DNA of 12,791 nt from Bacteroidota bacterium (GTDB taxonomy: Bacteria; Bacteroidota; Bacteroidia; Chitinophagales; Chitinophagaceae): the NCBI GenBank assembly GCA_023422565.1, contig JAFAGR010000064.1:1-12791 (forward strand). The letters are read 5' to 3'. Under the pieces are notes generated by a model that made no database searches, was not told the origin of the DNA, and worked only from the letters and a program-made list of their open reading frames with translations. This document shows, piece by piece, positions 6,459 through 12,791 of this stretch (position 1 is its first letter; each line of letters begins with the position of its first letter). The position numbers were made by a program, and so were the translations under genes.

Positions 6459-7769
6459 ATGGCAGAAAAAATTTCAATGGGAAGGGAAGGGAAACTAAAT
6501 GTGCCCGACAACCCGATAGTTCCCTTTATTGAAGGCGATGGCATTGGCCCCGAGATCTGGAAAGTGGCTCAAAAGGTTTTTGATACCGCGGTAGAAAGAT
6601 CATATGAGGGGAAGCGAAAAATTGAATGGAAGGAAATGCTTGCCGGCGAAAAAGCGTTTAACCGTACGGGTGAGTGGCTGCCTGCAGACACCTTGCAAAC
6701 AGCAAAAGATTATATCATATCCATTAAAGGTCCGCTAACCACGCCAACCGGTGGCGGCATCCGTTCATTGAACGTGGCCATGCGGCAGGACCTTGATCTT
6801 TACGCCTGTGTTCGCCCTGTGAAATGGTTTAAAGGCGTCCCCTCTCCTGTGGTTCATCCCGAACATGTTGACATGGTGATCTTCCGCGAAAACACCGAAG
6901 ATATTTATGCCGGTATAGAATGGAAGGCAGGTTCACCGGAAGCGCAGAAGTTCGAAAAGTTTTTGCTGGAAGAAATGGGCGTAAAAAATGTTCGTTTCCC
7001 CGGCGATTCCAGTTACGGTGTAAAGCCCGTATCATCAACCGGTACAAAAAGACTGGTGCGCTCAGCAATAGAATATGCGCTTGAAAATAATCTTCCTTCC
7101 GTGACACTTGTTCACAAGGGCAACATCATGAAATTCACCGAGGGTGGTTTCCGCTACTGGGGCTATGAAGTGGCGCGTGAGGAGTTTGGCGACAAAACCT
7201 TTACATGGGATGAATGGGACCAGTTAAAGAAAACTGACGGTGAGGCACACGCAAATGAAGTGCAACGCAAAGCATTGAGTGAGGGAAAATTATTGGTAAA
7301 GGATATTATTGCCGATAACTTTTTGCAGCAAATATTGATTGCGCCGAAGGATTTTTCGGTGGTTGCCACGCTGAATCTTAATGGCGATTATATTTCCGAT
7401 GCACTCGCTGCGGAAGTAGGCGGAATAGGCATTGCGCCGGGAGCAAACATCAATTACAAAACAGGGTACGCGGTGTTTGAAGCTACGCACGGCACGGCGC
7501 CGAAGTTTGCGGGTACAGACAGCATGAATCCGTCTTCGATCATCCTGAGCGGCTGTATGATGCTGGAATATATGGGATGGAAAGAAGCTGCCGAAATGAT
7601 CACCACCGCATTGCAGGCAACCATCATGCGCAAAACTGTTACTATAGATTTCTTCAACCTGATGCAGGGCGCAACACTTTTGAAAACCTCGGAGTTCGGC
7701 CAGGAGATCATCAACAACATGGGCGTGGTAACGGCAGATTTTCAATTAAAACAAAGTTCCAGCCTGTAA
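6459..7769 (+). CDS. icd: Isocitrate dehydrogenase, E. coli Icd-type subfamily
   Basis: The 436-residue enzyme is predicted to convert isocitrate to 2-oxoglutarate and CO2 in the TCA cycle. The isocitrate and metal residues of the E. coli enzyme are present: Ser103, Asn105, Arg109 (in GGGIRSLNVA), Arg119, Arg143, Tyr150, Lys220, Asp286, Asp310 and Asp314. It is about 20 residues longer than the E. coli protein, mainly from an insertion around 245-275. The residues that hold the 2'-phosphate of NADP in E. coli are mostly changed: Arg292 aligns with Ala295, Tyr345 with Phe350, Tyr391 with Ile396 and Arg395 with Asn400. Only Lys344 (Lys349) is kept. Cofactor choice is therefore uncertain despite the family's usual NADP label. 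It is followed after 39 bases by a second, unrelated IDH gene in a probable operon. Confidence 0.95.
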   Translation: MAEKISMGREGKLNVPDNPIVPFIEGDGIGPEIWKVAQKVFDTAVERSYEGKRKIEWKEMLAGEKAFNRTGEWLPADTLQTAKDYIISIKGPLTTPTGGGIRSLNVAMRQDLDLYACVRPVKWFKGVPSPVVHPEHVDMVIFRENTEDIYAGIEWKAGSPEAQKFEKFLLEEMGVKNVRFPGDSSYGVKPVSSTGTKRLVRSAIEYALENNLPSVTLVHKGNIMKFTEGGFRYWGYEVAREEFGDKTFTWDEWDQLKKTDGEAHANEVQRKALSEGKLLVKDIIADNFLQQILIAPKDFSVVATLNLNGDYISDALAAEVGGIGIAPGANINYKTGYAVFEATHGTAPKFAGTDSMNPSSIILSGCMMLEYMGWKEAAEMITTALQATIMRKTVTIDFFNLMQGATLLKTSEFGQEIINNMGVVTADFQLKQSSSL

Positions 7770-7808
7770 CTAATTTCTCAACTAACTTTTTAGATCAACA
7801 ACTAGCAT

Positions 7809-9038
7809 ATGTCAAAAATTAAAGTAGCAAACCCCGTAGTGGAATTAGACGGAGACGAGATGACAAGGATCATCTGGAAGTTCATAAAAGATAAACTAAT
7901 ACTTCCTTACATCGAAGTGCCGATCCAGTATTTTGATCTCGGAATGGAACATCGCGATGAAACAAACGACCAGGTAACCATAGACGCTGCAAACGCGATA
8001 AAGGCCTGTGGCGTGGGAATCAAATGCGCTACCATTACGCCTGATGAAGCTCGCGTAGAAGAATTCAAACTGAAGCAAATGTGGAAAAGCCCTAATGGCA
8101 CTATCCGTAACATACTTGATGGAACTGTGTTTCGGGAGCCGATAGTAATGAATAATGTTCCGCGGCTTGTTACCAACTGGACGGCGCCGATCATCGTTGG
8201 CCGTCACGCTTTTGGCGATCAATATCGTGCAACCGACACCGTTATTAAAGGAAAAGGAAAACTTACTATGACCTTCACGCCTGAAGGCGGCGGTGAAGCG
8301 CAGACTTTTGAAGTATTCAATTTTAAAGGTGACGGCGTTGCCATGACCATGTATAATACCGATGAAAGTATTTACGGTTTTGCGCGAAGCTGCTTTAATA
8401 TGGCCCTGAGCAAAAAATGGCCACTTTACCTTTCTACAAAAAATACCATTCTTAAAAAATACGACGGCCGCTTTAAAGATATTTTTGAAGAAGTTTACCA
8501 AAACGAATTCAAAAAAGATTTTGAGGCAGCAGGTATTGTGTATGAACACCGCCTGATCGATGACATGGTAGCCAGCGCTTTGAAATGGAACGGAAACTTT
8601 GTTTGGGCATGTAAGAACTATGATGGTGATGTACAAAGCGATACGGTTGCGCAGGGATTTGGCAGTCTTGGTTTGATGACTTCAGTATTGGTAACACCTG
8701 ATGGCAAAACGATGGAAGCTGAGGCTGCACATGGCACCGTAACCCGTCACTATCGCGATCATCAAAAAGGAAAACCAACATCAACTAACCCGATCGCATC
8801 TATTTTTGCGTGGACGCGCGGGCTTGCGTTTCGCGGAAAGCTTGACAGCAACCAGCCGCTGATCGACTTCTGCAACGCGCTGGAATCAGTTTGTATAGAA
8901 ACCGTGGAAAGCGGTAAGATGACGAAAGACCTTGCTGTTTGCATTCATGGCAACAGTGTTAAACATGGTGAGCATTATCTGTACACTGAAGAATTTCTCG
9001 ATGCCATTGATGAGAACCTGAAAAAGAAAATGGCCTGA
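7809..9038 (+). CDS. NADP-dependent isocitrate dehydrogenase, eukaryotic IDH1/IDH2-type
   Basis: The 409-residue enzyme carries out the same reaction as its neighbour but belongs to the subfamily of human IDH1/IDH2. It matches that family along its whole length, for example VKCATITPDE-like, KQMWKSPNGTIRNIL, LSTKNTILKKYDGRFKDIF and NYDGDVQSD blocks. Active-site residues are intact: Arg100, Arg109, Arg132 (the human Arg132 equivalent in GRHAFGDQYR), Tyr138, Lys211, Asp251, Asp274 and Asp278. The NADP-binding HGTVTRHYR motif with Arg313 and His314 supports NADP use. The gene lies 39 bases behind icd on the same strand. A weak TAACTTTT at 7783-7790 could add a local promoter. A strong terminator follows 17 bases after the stop codon. 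This is probably the main NADPH-producing form. Confidence 0.95.
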   Translation: MSKIKVANPVVELDGDEMTRIIWKFIKDKLILPYIEVPIQYFDLGMEHRDETNDQVTIDAANAIKACGVGIKCATITPDEARVEEFKLKQMWKSPNGTIRNILDGTVFREPIVMNNVPRLVTNWTAPIIVGRHAFGDQYRATDTVIKGKGKLTMTFTPEGGGEAQTFEVFNFKGDGVAMTMYNTDESIYGFARSCFNMALSKKWPLYLSTKNTILKKYDGRFKDIFEEVYQNEFKKDFEAAGIVYEHRLIDDMVASALKWNGNFVWACKNYDGDVQSDTVAQGFGSLGLMTSVLVTPDGKTMEAEAAHGTVTRHYRDHQKGKPTSTNPIASIFAWTRGLAFRGKLDSNQPLIDFCNALESVCIETVESGKMTKDLAVCIHGNSVKHGEHYLYTEEFLDAIDENLKKKMA

Positions 9039-9055
9039 TAAAATATCAAAGATTT

Positions 9056-9081
9056 AAAAGCGTCATTTTTATGGCGCTTTT
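9056..9081 (+). terminator. Rho-independent terminator after the IDH pair
   Basis: An 11-base-pair stem pairs 9056-9066 with 9071-9081 (AAAAGCGTCAT with ATGGCGCTTTT, one T-G pair) around a TTTT loop. It is followed by ATTTTT. It closes the icd operon, leaving only 18 bases before the next start codon. Confidence 0.9.
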
Positions 9082-9099
9082 ATTTTTAAAAAACTGTTT

Positions 9100-9942
9100 A
9101 TGAAATCAAGAATACTTCATGCCCTGTCCATAATGATCCTGGGTATCCCGATCGCGTCTTGCAACTCCGGCTCCGAAACTTATGAGATAAGAATGCAAAT
9201 GAAGCCGGGAGAAAAATTTCAACAATTCACAAAAATGGAAACCAAGGTTGATTTGGGAACACTTCCGGGAATGGAGATGAAAACCGCAACCGGAGCTGAA
9301 TTTGAATTTCTGGAGGGAGAGGGATCTGTGGAACGGCTGAAGATGACCTACCTTGACCTGAACACAGATTTTAAATTTGGTGTTTCCGGTGTGGACAAGA
9401 GATCGGACAGCATGATGAAGGTGAACAATAAAAAGTTGATCGGAAAATCTGTGGTGATCAACGTAGACGATTCAAGAGTAGTTCAAGTATCCGGATTTGA
9501 AGAAGTAAGAGATGATGTTAATGATACTTTACCAAAAATCATGTTCACTCCCGAAGCCCTGAACTCCTTGTTCGGTTATATGTTTGCTATTTATCCCGGA
9601 AAACCTGTTAAGAAAGGCGATTCATGGCGCCGCCAGTCGACGATGTCGGTGATGAACATGAAGATGAACATGATAACTACTTACACCCTTGTAAAAGTGG
9701 AGGCAGACGTTGCACAAATAAAAGCATCGGGAACGCTAGCTGCTTCTGCGGACAACGCGCCAGGCCCTGCGCCTGTTTCTGTAGAAGGCGTACATTCTGC
9801 CAAATACAGGATAGCGCTAAATGACGGACACATTCAAGGAGGGGATTTCTCTATGGAACTCGAAGGAAAAATGTCTGGTGCAATGGGTACAGGCACGATG
9901 AAGATGAAAGGAAAACAGGTAATTTCTGACAAACCCTTCTAA
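9100..9942 (+). CDS. Methionine-rich lipoprotein, DUF6263-like
   Basis: The 280-residue product has a signal peptide ending Ile-Ala-Ser-Cys21, so it is a predicted lipoprotein. The residues after the cysteine (Asn-Ser-Gly-Ser) lack the acidic surface-export signal seen in the three large lipoproteins, so it may face the periplasm. The mature part starts with a YEIRMQMKPGEKFQQ segment like that of DUF6263-type proteins and is predicted to be beta-rich. It contains 22 methionines, including alternating Met185-Asn-Met-Lys-Met-Asn-Met191 and a Met-Lys-Met near the C terminus. Function is unknown. It starts only 18 bases after the IDH terminator, so its promoter must overlap the terminator or it depends on read-through. 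Its stop codon overlaps the stop of the convergent methyltransferase gene. Confidence 0.88.
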   Translation: MKSRILHALSIMILGIPIASCNSGSETYEIRMQMKPGEKFQQFTKMETKVDLGTLPGMEMKTATGAEFEFLEGEGSVERLKMTYLDLNTDFKFGVSGVDKRSDSMMKVNNKKLIGKSVVINVDDSRVVQVSGFEEVRDDVNDTLPKIMFTPEALNSLFGYMFAIYPGKPVKKGDSWRRQSTMSVMNMKMNMITTYTLVKVEADVAQIKASGTLAASADNAPGPAPVSVEGVHSAKYRIALNDGHIQGGDFSMELEGKMSGAMGTGTMKMKGKQVISDKPF

Positions 9943-11108
9943 CTCTTCTTTTCACGCGAACCCGCATAGAGTTCATACTCAAAAAGCCTGCAATCGATCT
10001 TCCCGGTATAGAATTCCAGCCGCCGTTTTGGCTTAAGCCCGATCTTTTTTGCAAGCTCAAGGTTACCTGTAAATATATAACCGGTGTACCCTTTGCATTT
10101 TTGTTTAAGGAAGTCGCCGATGCGTTTATACGTTTCCGTTAGTTCAACTTCATCTCCAAGCCTGTCGCCGTACTCAGGGTTTAAAAACACAACCCCATTG
10201 GCTTCCGGGGGAATCCTTGTATCTGCAAAATCGCAAACATCAAACTGTATCAGTTCTTCAACACCTGCAATGCCGGCATTCACTTTTGAAACATGCACAG
10301 CATCTTCGCTTAAATCTGTTGCGATGATAACTAAACCCGGCACTTCAGTTACAGCCTGCTCGATCTTCCGAAGTTCATGCTCATAAAGGCGTACGTCATA
10401 ACCTATTACATGCATGAATGCGTAATTAGAACGATATAAGCCCGGCTTACGTTTGGTAGCGATCAATGCCGCTTCTATCGCCAGCGTGCCTGATCCGCAC
10501 ATGGGGTTAATGAAAGGAGATTTTTTATCCCAGCGTGTAGCCATTACCGTTGCTGCAGCCAGCGACTCGAGCATCGGGGCCTTACCGGGAATTTTCCGGT
10601 AACCATGTTTGGAAAGAGTTTCGCCGGAGGTATCCAGGAAAAGCTCTGCCTGATCATCCTTCCAATACAAATGGATCACCACGCGATTAAGAGCGGGCCC
10701 TGAGTCAGGGCGCTTACCGGTTTTATTTCGAAACCTGTCTGCAATTGCATCTTTTACCTTTACATTGGCAAACAGGTTATTGGTGATCGTTTCATTGCTT
10801 ACGTTACTTGTAATGGAGAAATAACCATCGGCAGGAATTACCTCTTCCCATGCAAACTTAGAAAGATCATTATAAACATCCGATGCATTGAAAGCCCGGA
10901 AAGTTTTAAGTGAATACAACACCTGGCTTGCACACCTCAGGTGAAGATTGAGTTTGATGCAATCGGCCAAAGATCCGTTCAACTCTACCCCGGTCTTGAA
11001 CACTTTTACGGGAGTGAAGCCCAACTCAACAACTTCAGCCTCAAGATAAGGTGCAAGGCGGTTGGAGCAGGTGATTATGATCTTACTTTTACGGGAGAAT
11101 AGCTGCAT
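9939..11108 (-). CDS. THUMP-domain class I SAM-dependent RNA methyltransferase (RlmL/YpsC-like, COG0116)
   Basis: The product is 389 residues from the ATG at 11108. It is predicted to methylate a guanine N2 in 23S rRNA or another RNA using S-adenosylmethionine. A THUMP-type RNA-binding region spans about 45-155 and the Rossmann methyltransferase domain follows. Motif I is NPMCGSGT (about 201-208). The catalytic motif IV reads Asn-Pro-Glu-Tyr-Gly (about 310-314) where the family norm is NPPYG. A DTSGETLSKHGYR-like family signature precedes motif I. A TTG nine bases further upstream could add three residues, but it lies inside the likely promoter, so the ATG is preferred. It is convergent with the preceding lipoprotein gene (4-base overlap, shared CTAA) and divergent from the NYN gene. 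The exact RNA target is not determined. Confidence 0.9.
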   Translation of the reverse strand: MQLFSRKSKIIITCSNRLAPYLEAEVVELGFTPVKVFKTGVELNGSLADCIKLNLHLRCASQVLYSLKTFRAFNASDVYNDLSKFAWEEVIPADGYFSITSNVSNETITNNLFANVKVKDAIADRFRNKTGKRPDSGPALNRVVIHLYWKDDQAELFLDTSGETLSKHGYRKIPGKAPMLESLAAATVMATRWDKKSPFINPMCGSGTLAIEAALIATKRKPGLYRSNYAFMHVIGYDVRLYEHELRKIEQAVTEVPGLVIIATDLSEDAVHVSKVNAGIAGVEELIQFDVCDFADTRIPPEANGVVFLNPEYGDRLGDEVELTETYKRIGDFLKQKCKGYTGYIFTGNLELAKKIGLKPKRRLEFYTGKIDCRLFEYELYAGSREKKS

Positions 11109-11114
11109 GAAGTC

Positions 11115-11122
11115 CAAAGGTA
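11115..11122 (-). promoter_or_regulatory. -7 element of the methyltransferase promoter
   Basis: Read on the minus strand this is TACCTTTG, an exact TAnnTTTG match. Its last base is 7 bases from the A of the ATG at 11108, so transcription would begin at or next to the start codon and give a leaderless mRNA. No well-spaced TTG upstream element is obvious. Confidence 0.6.
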
Positions 11123-11180
11123 AAAAATCAGTGCTTAATGAGCTTATCCAATCAATTCATTAAAACACCTAAATTGTAGA

Positions 11181-11954
11181 ATGGATGATAAGAAAGATAT
11201 AAGGCTTGCTGTTTTAATTGATGCCGACAATGTGCCTTACAAAAATATAAAGGGAGTGATGGAAGAGATCGCGATTTATGGCACGCCGACATTTAAACGC
11301 ATTTATGGCGACTGGACGAAGCCCACAGTTGCAGGATGGAAGAAGGTTCTTTTGGAAAATGCATTAACGCCGATTCAGCAATACAGTTATACCTCAGGAA
11401 AGAACAGCAGCGATTCGGCATTGATCATTGACGCCATGGATATTTTATATTCCGGAAAAGTGGATGGGTTCTGCATTGTATCAAGCGATAGCGATTTCAC
11501 CCGGCTTGCAACCAGGCTGAGGGAGGCCGGTATGAAGGTGATTGGAATCGGGCAGAAAAAAACTCCCGCACCGTTCAGAGTGGCATGCGATAAATTTATT
11601 TACCTGGAAATTATTCCGATGCCTGACGAAGTTCAGCAGGAAGAAACTACCGTGAATGCACCCCTGAAAAGCAAAAGCCCTAAAACAAAACCGGCGGAAA
11701 CGGTACAAAAAATAAACAGGGAAACATTAAAGTTCATTAACAGTACAATTGAAGACCTTGCCGATGAAACGGGCTGGGCATTTTTAGGTGATGTAGGAAA
11801 TTTATTATTAAAGAAGCAGCCTGATTTCGACCCAAGGCTTTACGGCTTTCAAAAACTTACCCCCCTTATCGCCTCCCTTCCGCAATTTGAGATCGATAAG
11901 CGCGATACGGATAAGCGTGGCATCAAGCACGTTTACATTCGTAATAAAGCTTAA
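11181..11954 (+). CDS. NYN-domain (LabA-like) ribonuclease-fold protein with C-terminal OST-HTH/LOTUS domain
   Basis: The 257-residue cytosolic protein has two domains. Residues 8-145 are a NYN/PIN-like nuclease fold with the acidic set Asp14 and Asp16 (LIDADN), Asp78, Asp84, Asp103 and Asp105 (VSSDSDF), which would coordinate metal. A charged Lys/Pro-rich linker (about 150-175) leads to a LOTUS/OST-HTH domain at about 178-255 (GWAFLGDVGNLLLKK ... GIKHVYIRNK), a fold known to bind RNA, including G-rich RNA. RNA cleavage or RNA-guided recruitment is inferred from the families. It is divergent from the RNA methyltransferase across 72 bases. A TAAATTG just before the start codon is a poor promoter match. 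The first hairpin of the downstream repeat may serve as its terminator. Confidence 0.92.
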   Translation: MDDKKDIRLAVLIDADNVPYKNIKGVMEEIAIYGTPTFKRIYGDWTKPTVAGWKKVLLENALTPIQQYSYTSGKNSSDSALIIDAMDILYSGKVDGFCIVSSDSDFTRLATRLREAGMKVIGIGQKKTPAPFRVACDKFIYLEIIPMPDEVQQEETTVNAPLKSKSPKTKPAETVQKINRETLKFINSTIEDLADETGWAFLGDVGNLLLKKQPDFDPRLYGFQKLTPLIASLPQFEIDKRDTDKRGIKHVYIRNKA

Positions 11955-11975
11955 AAGGTGTACAATCAAAGTGAG

Positions 11976-12406
11976 CCCTATCCCCGCAGTTAAGATCGGG
12001 GATTTTGGCGATACAAGGTGTTTTCAAATGATTACTTCGGATGAAAAAATGAGAGAAGGATAAAAGAGAAAGTGTAAGAGTGAAAGGTGCGAGGTAATAG
12101 CGCGTTGAGAAAAATGTTCTCGTTCATTAACCTGCATCCTCCTCCCCGGGGTACGTTAACCCCTATCCCCGCAGTTAAGATCGCGGATTTCGGCGATACA
12201 AGGTGTTTTCAAATGATTACTTCGGATGAAAAATTGAGAGAAAGGATAAAAAAGAAAGGGTAAGAGTGAAAGATGCGTGGCAAAAGCGCGTTGAGAAAAA
12301 TGTTCTCGTTCATTAACCTGCATCCTCCTCCCCGGGGTACGTTAACCCCTATCCCCGCAGTTAAGATCGGGGATTTCAGCGACACAAGGTGTTTTCAAAT
12401 GCTTAC
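11976..12406. repeat. ~185-bp tandem repeat, 2.3 copies, with hairpins
   Basis: Copy 1 spans 11976-12160 (185 bases), copy 2 spans 12161-12346 (186 bases), and a partial third copy runs 12347-12406. Copies 1 and 2 differ by scattered substitutions and small compensating indels in the A/G-rich middle. Their last ~65 bases (from GCGCGTTGAGAAAAATG to GTTAAC) look identical. Each copy begins with ATCCCCG, a 10-base loop, and CGGGGAT. The stem is perfect in copies 1 and 3 and broken by one G-to-C change in copy 2. Further small hairpins are GAGAA/TTCTC and GGGGT/ACCCC, next to a CCCCGGGG palindrome. A 55-codon minus-strand frame in copy 2 is disrupted in copy 1, so it is not coding. No transposase, direct-repeat target site or CRISPR-like spacer is present. 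Confidence 0.92.
11980..12003 (+). terminator. Hairpin at the start of repeat copy 1, possible terminator of the NYN gene
   Basis: Seven perfect pairs (11980-11986 with 11997-12003, ATCCCCG/CGGGGAT) around a 10-base loop are followed by only TTT then G. It lies 25 bases after the NYN stop codon. The loop is large and the T-run short, so termination is only possible; the same hairpin recurs at 12351-12374. Confidence 0.35.
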
Positions 12407-12446
12407 TATCCGATCAACAATTAGTTGACCTACTTCATCCGGACCC

Positions 12447-12466
12447 AAAAAATGTCGTGGACATTT
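12447..12466 (-). terminator. Rho-independent terminator of the dTDP-rhamnose gene
   Basis: On the minus strand, AAATGTC (12466-12460) pairs with GACATTT (12456-12450) around a CAC loop, and the T-run continues for three more bases. It lies about 30 bases after the stop codon of the minus-strand gene ending at 12498. The stem is GC-poor, so it is moderately strong. Confidence 0.55.
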
Positions 12467-12497
12467 ATCGTGACGGTAAATGAATGGGAACTTATTG

Positions 12498-12791
12498 CTA
12501 TAATAACTTCATACAGGTAGCAAGACTCTCTTTCCAATTGGGAATAACCAATCCTGTTTGGTTACGTATTTTGGATGTGTCTAAAGCAGAATAGGCAGGC
12601 CTTTTAGCAGGGGTGGGAAAATCTGTCGTTTTAATTGCATTTACTTTGCATGAAGAACCTGACAGATCTTGTATTGCACTTGCAAAATCAAACCAGCTGA
12701 TCTCTCCCATATTGCAGTAATGATAAATTCCGGGAGCTGCGCTAGAAGTAGAGAGACGAAATATAGCCACTGCAAGGTCAGCCGCATACGT
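12498..12791 (-). CDS. rfbD: dTDP-4-dehydrorhamnose reductase, C-terminal part (cut by window edge)
   Basis: The last 97 codons of a gene whose start lies beyond the right edge. The enzyme reduces dTDP-4-dehydro-L-rhamnose to dTDP-L-rhamnose with NAD(P)H, the last step of dTDP-rhamnose synthesis for surface polysaccharides. The visible part begins Thr-Tyr-Ala-Ala-Asp-Leu-Ala, the conserved segment of this family, and continues with GIYHYCNMGEISWFDFA and TPAKRPAYSALDTSKI, both hallmark C-terminal blocks. The frame stays open to the edge of the window; a GTG at 12770 is internal and not the start. The stop codon is TAG. A terminator follows at 12447-12466. Other rfb genes are expected further upstream, outside the window. 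Confidence 0.9.
   Translation of the reverse strand, partial: TYAADLAVAIFRLSTSSAAPGIYHYCNMGEISWFDFASAIQDLSGSSCKVNAIKTTDFPTPAKRPAYSALDTSKIRNQTGLVIPNWKESLATCMKLL

Noticed and set aside
6765..6770. Regulation of icd by AceK phosphorylation at Ser103 (E. coli Ser113)
   Set aside because: The serine is a substrate-binding residue conserved in the family; its presence does not indicate the kinase, and none is in the window.
7290..7745. 151-codon antisense open frame inside icd
   Set aside because: Same reason: the plus-strand gene is certain and the antisense product resembles no known family.
7896..8636. 246-codon antisense open frame inside the second IDH gene
   Set aside because: It mirrors a highly conserved gene on the other strand, has no recognisable domain, and looks like a by-product of codon use.
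11109..11117. TTG start codon adding three residues to the methyltransferase
   Set aside because: The TTG lies inside the TACCTTTG promoter element, so it would not be transcribed from that promoter.
12180..12346. 55-codon minus-strand frame in repeat copy 2
   Set aside because: The frame is broken in copy 1 by indels, and the repeat length (185/186) is not a multiple of three.
11976..12406. CRISPR, integron attC sites or an insertion sequence
   Set aside because: Repeats are contiguous without spacers; no attC-type core pairing, integrase, transposase, terminal inverted repeats or target duplication was found.

Overview
The window looks like a chromosomal segment of a Bacteroidota bacterium, most likely of the Chitinophagaceae/Sphingobacteriia side; the genus cannot be fixed from sequence alone. 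The evidence is lipoprotein signals ending in Cys-Lys-Lys-Asp-Asp, promoter elements of the Bacteroidota type (TAnnTTTG instead of TATAAT), no Shine-Dalgarno sequences ahead of the genes, and families common in that phylum.

Layout. Positions 1-503 hold no credible gene but carry several short tandem arrays, most with a 7-base period. Positions 504-6157 hold three tandem paralogous outer-membrane/surface lipoproteins of about 595 residues. Each has a carboxypeptidase-regulatory-like module, a conserved ~155-residue module, two more beta-sandwich-like modules, and a fast-diverging C-terminal domain framed by conserved motifs. The first two are far closer to each other than to the third, and the terminators behind them are also homologous. 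Positions 6158-6458 are non-coding: another heptad array, a strong promoter and a ~100-nt leader with mutually exclusive stems. Positions 6459-9038 encode two isocitrate dehydrogenases of unrelated subfamilies in one probable operon. The first is of the E. coli Icd type but with altered cofactor-phosphate contacts; the second is of the eukaryotic IDH1/IDH2 type. A strong terminator follows.

Positions 9100-9942 encode a methionine-rich lipoprotein (DUF6263-like). It converges, with overlapping stop codons, on a minus-strand THUMP-domain RNA methyltransferase (9939-11108) that appears to be transcribed leaderless. Divergent from that is a NYN-nuclease/LOTUS-domain protein (11181-11954). Positions 11955-12497 contain 2.3 copies of a ~185-base tandem repeat with hairpins, then a minus-strand terminator. 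The window ends inside the C-terminal part of dTDP-4-dehydrorhamnose reductase (minus strand), so a nucleotide-sugar/polysaccharide locus probably continues to the right.

How the parts fit: the IDH pair serves the TCA cycle and NADPH/2-oxoglutarate supply. The methyltransferase and the NYN-LOTUS protein are both RNA-directed and share a 72-base divergent intergenic region. The lipoprotein trio is a local paralog expansion of unknown function. No CRISPR array, transposase, tRNA or rRNA was seen. The most unusual material is non-coding: the repeated 7-base period in unrelated words, the icd leader, and the 185-base repeats.
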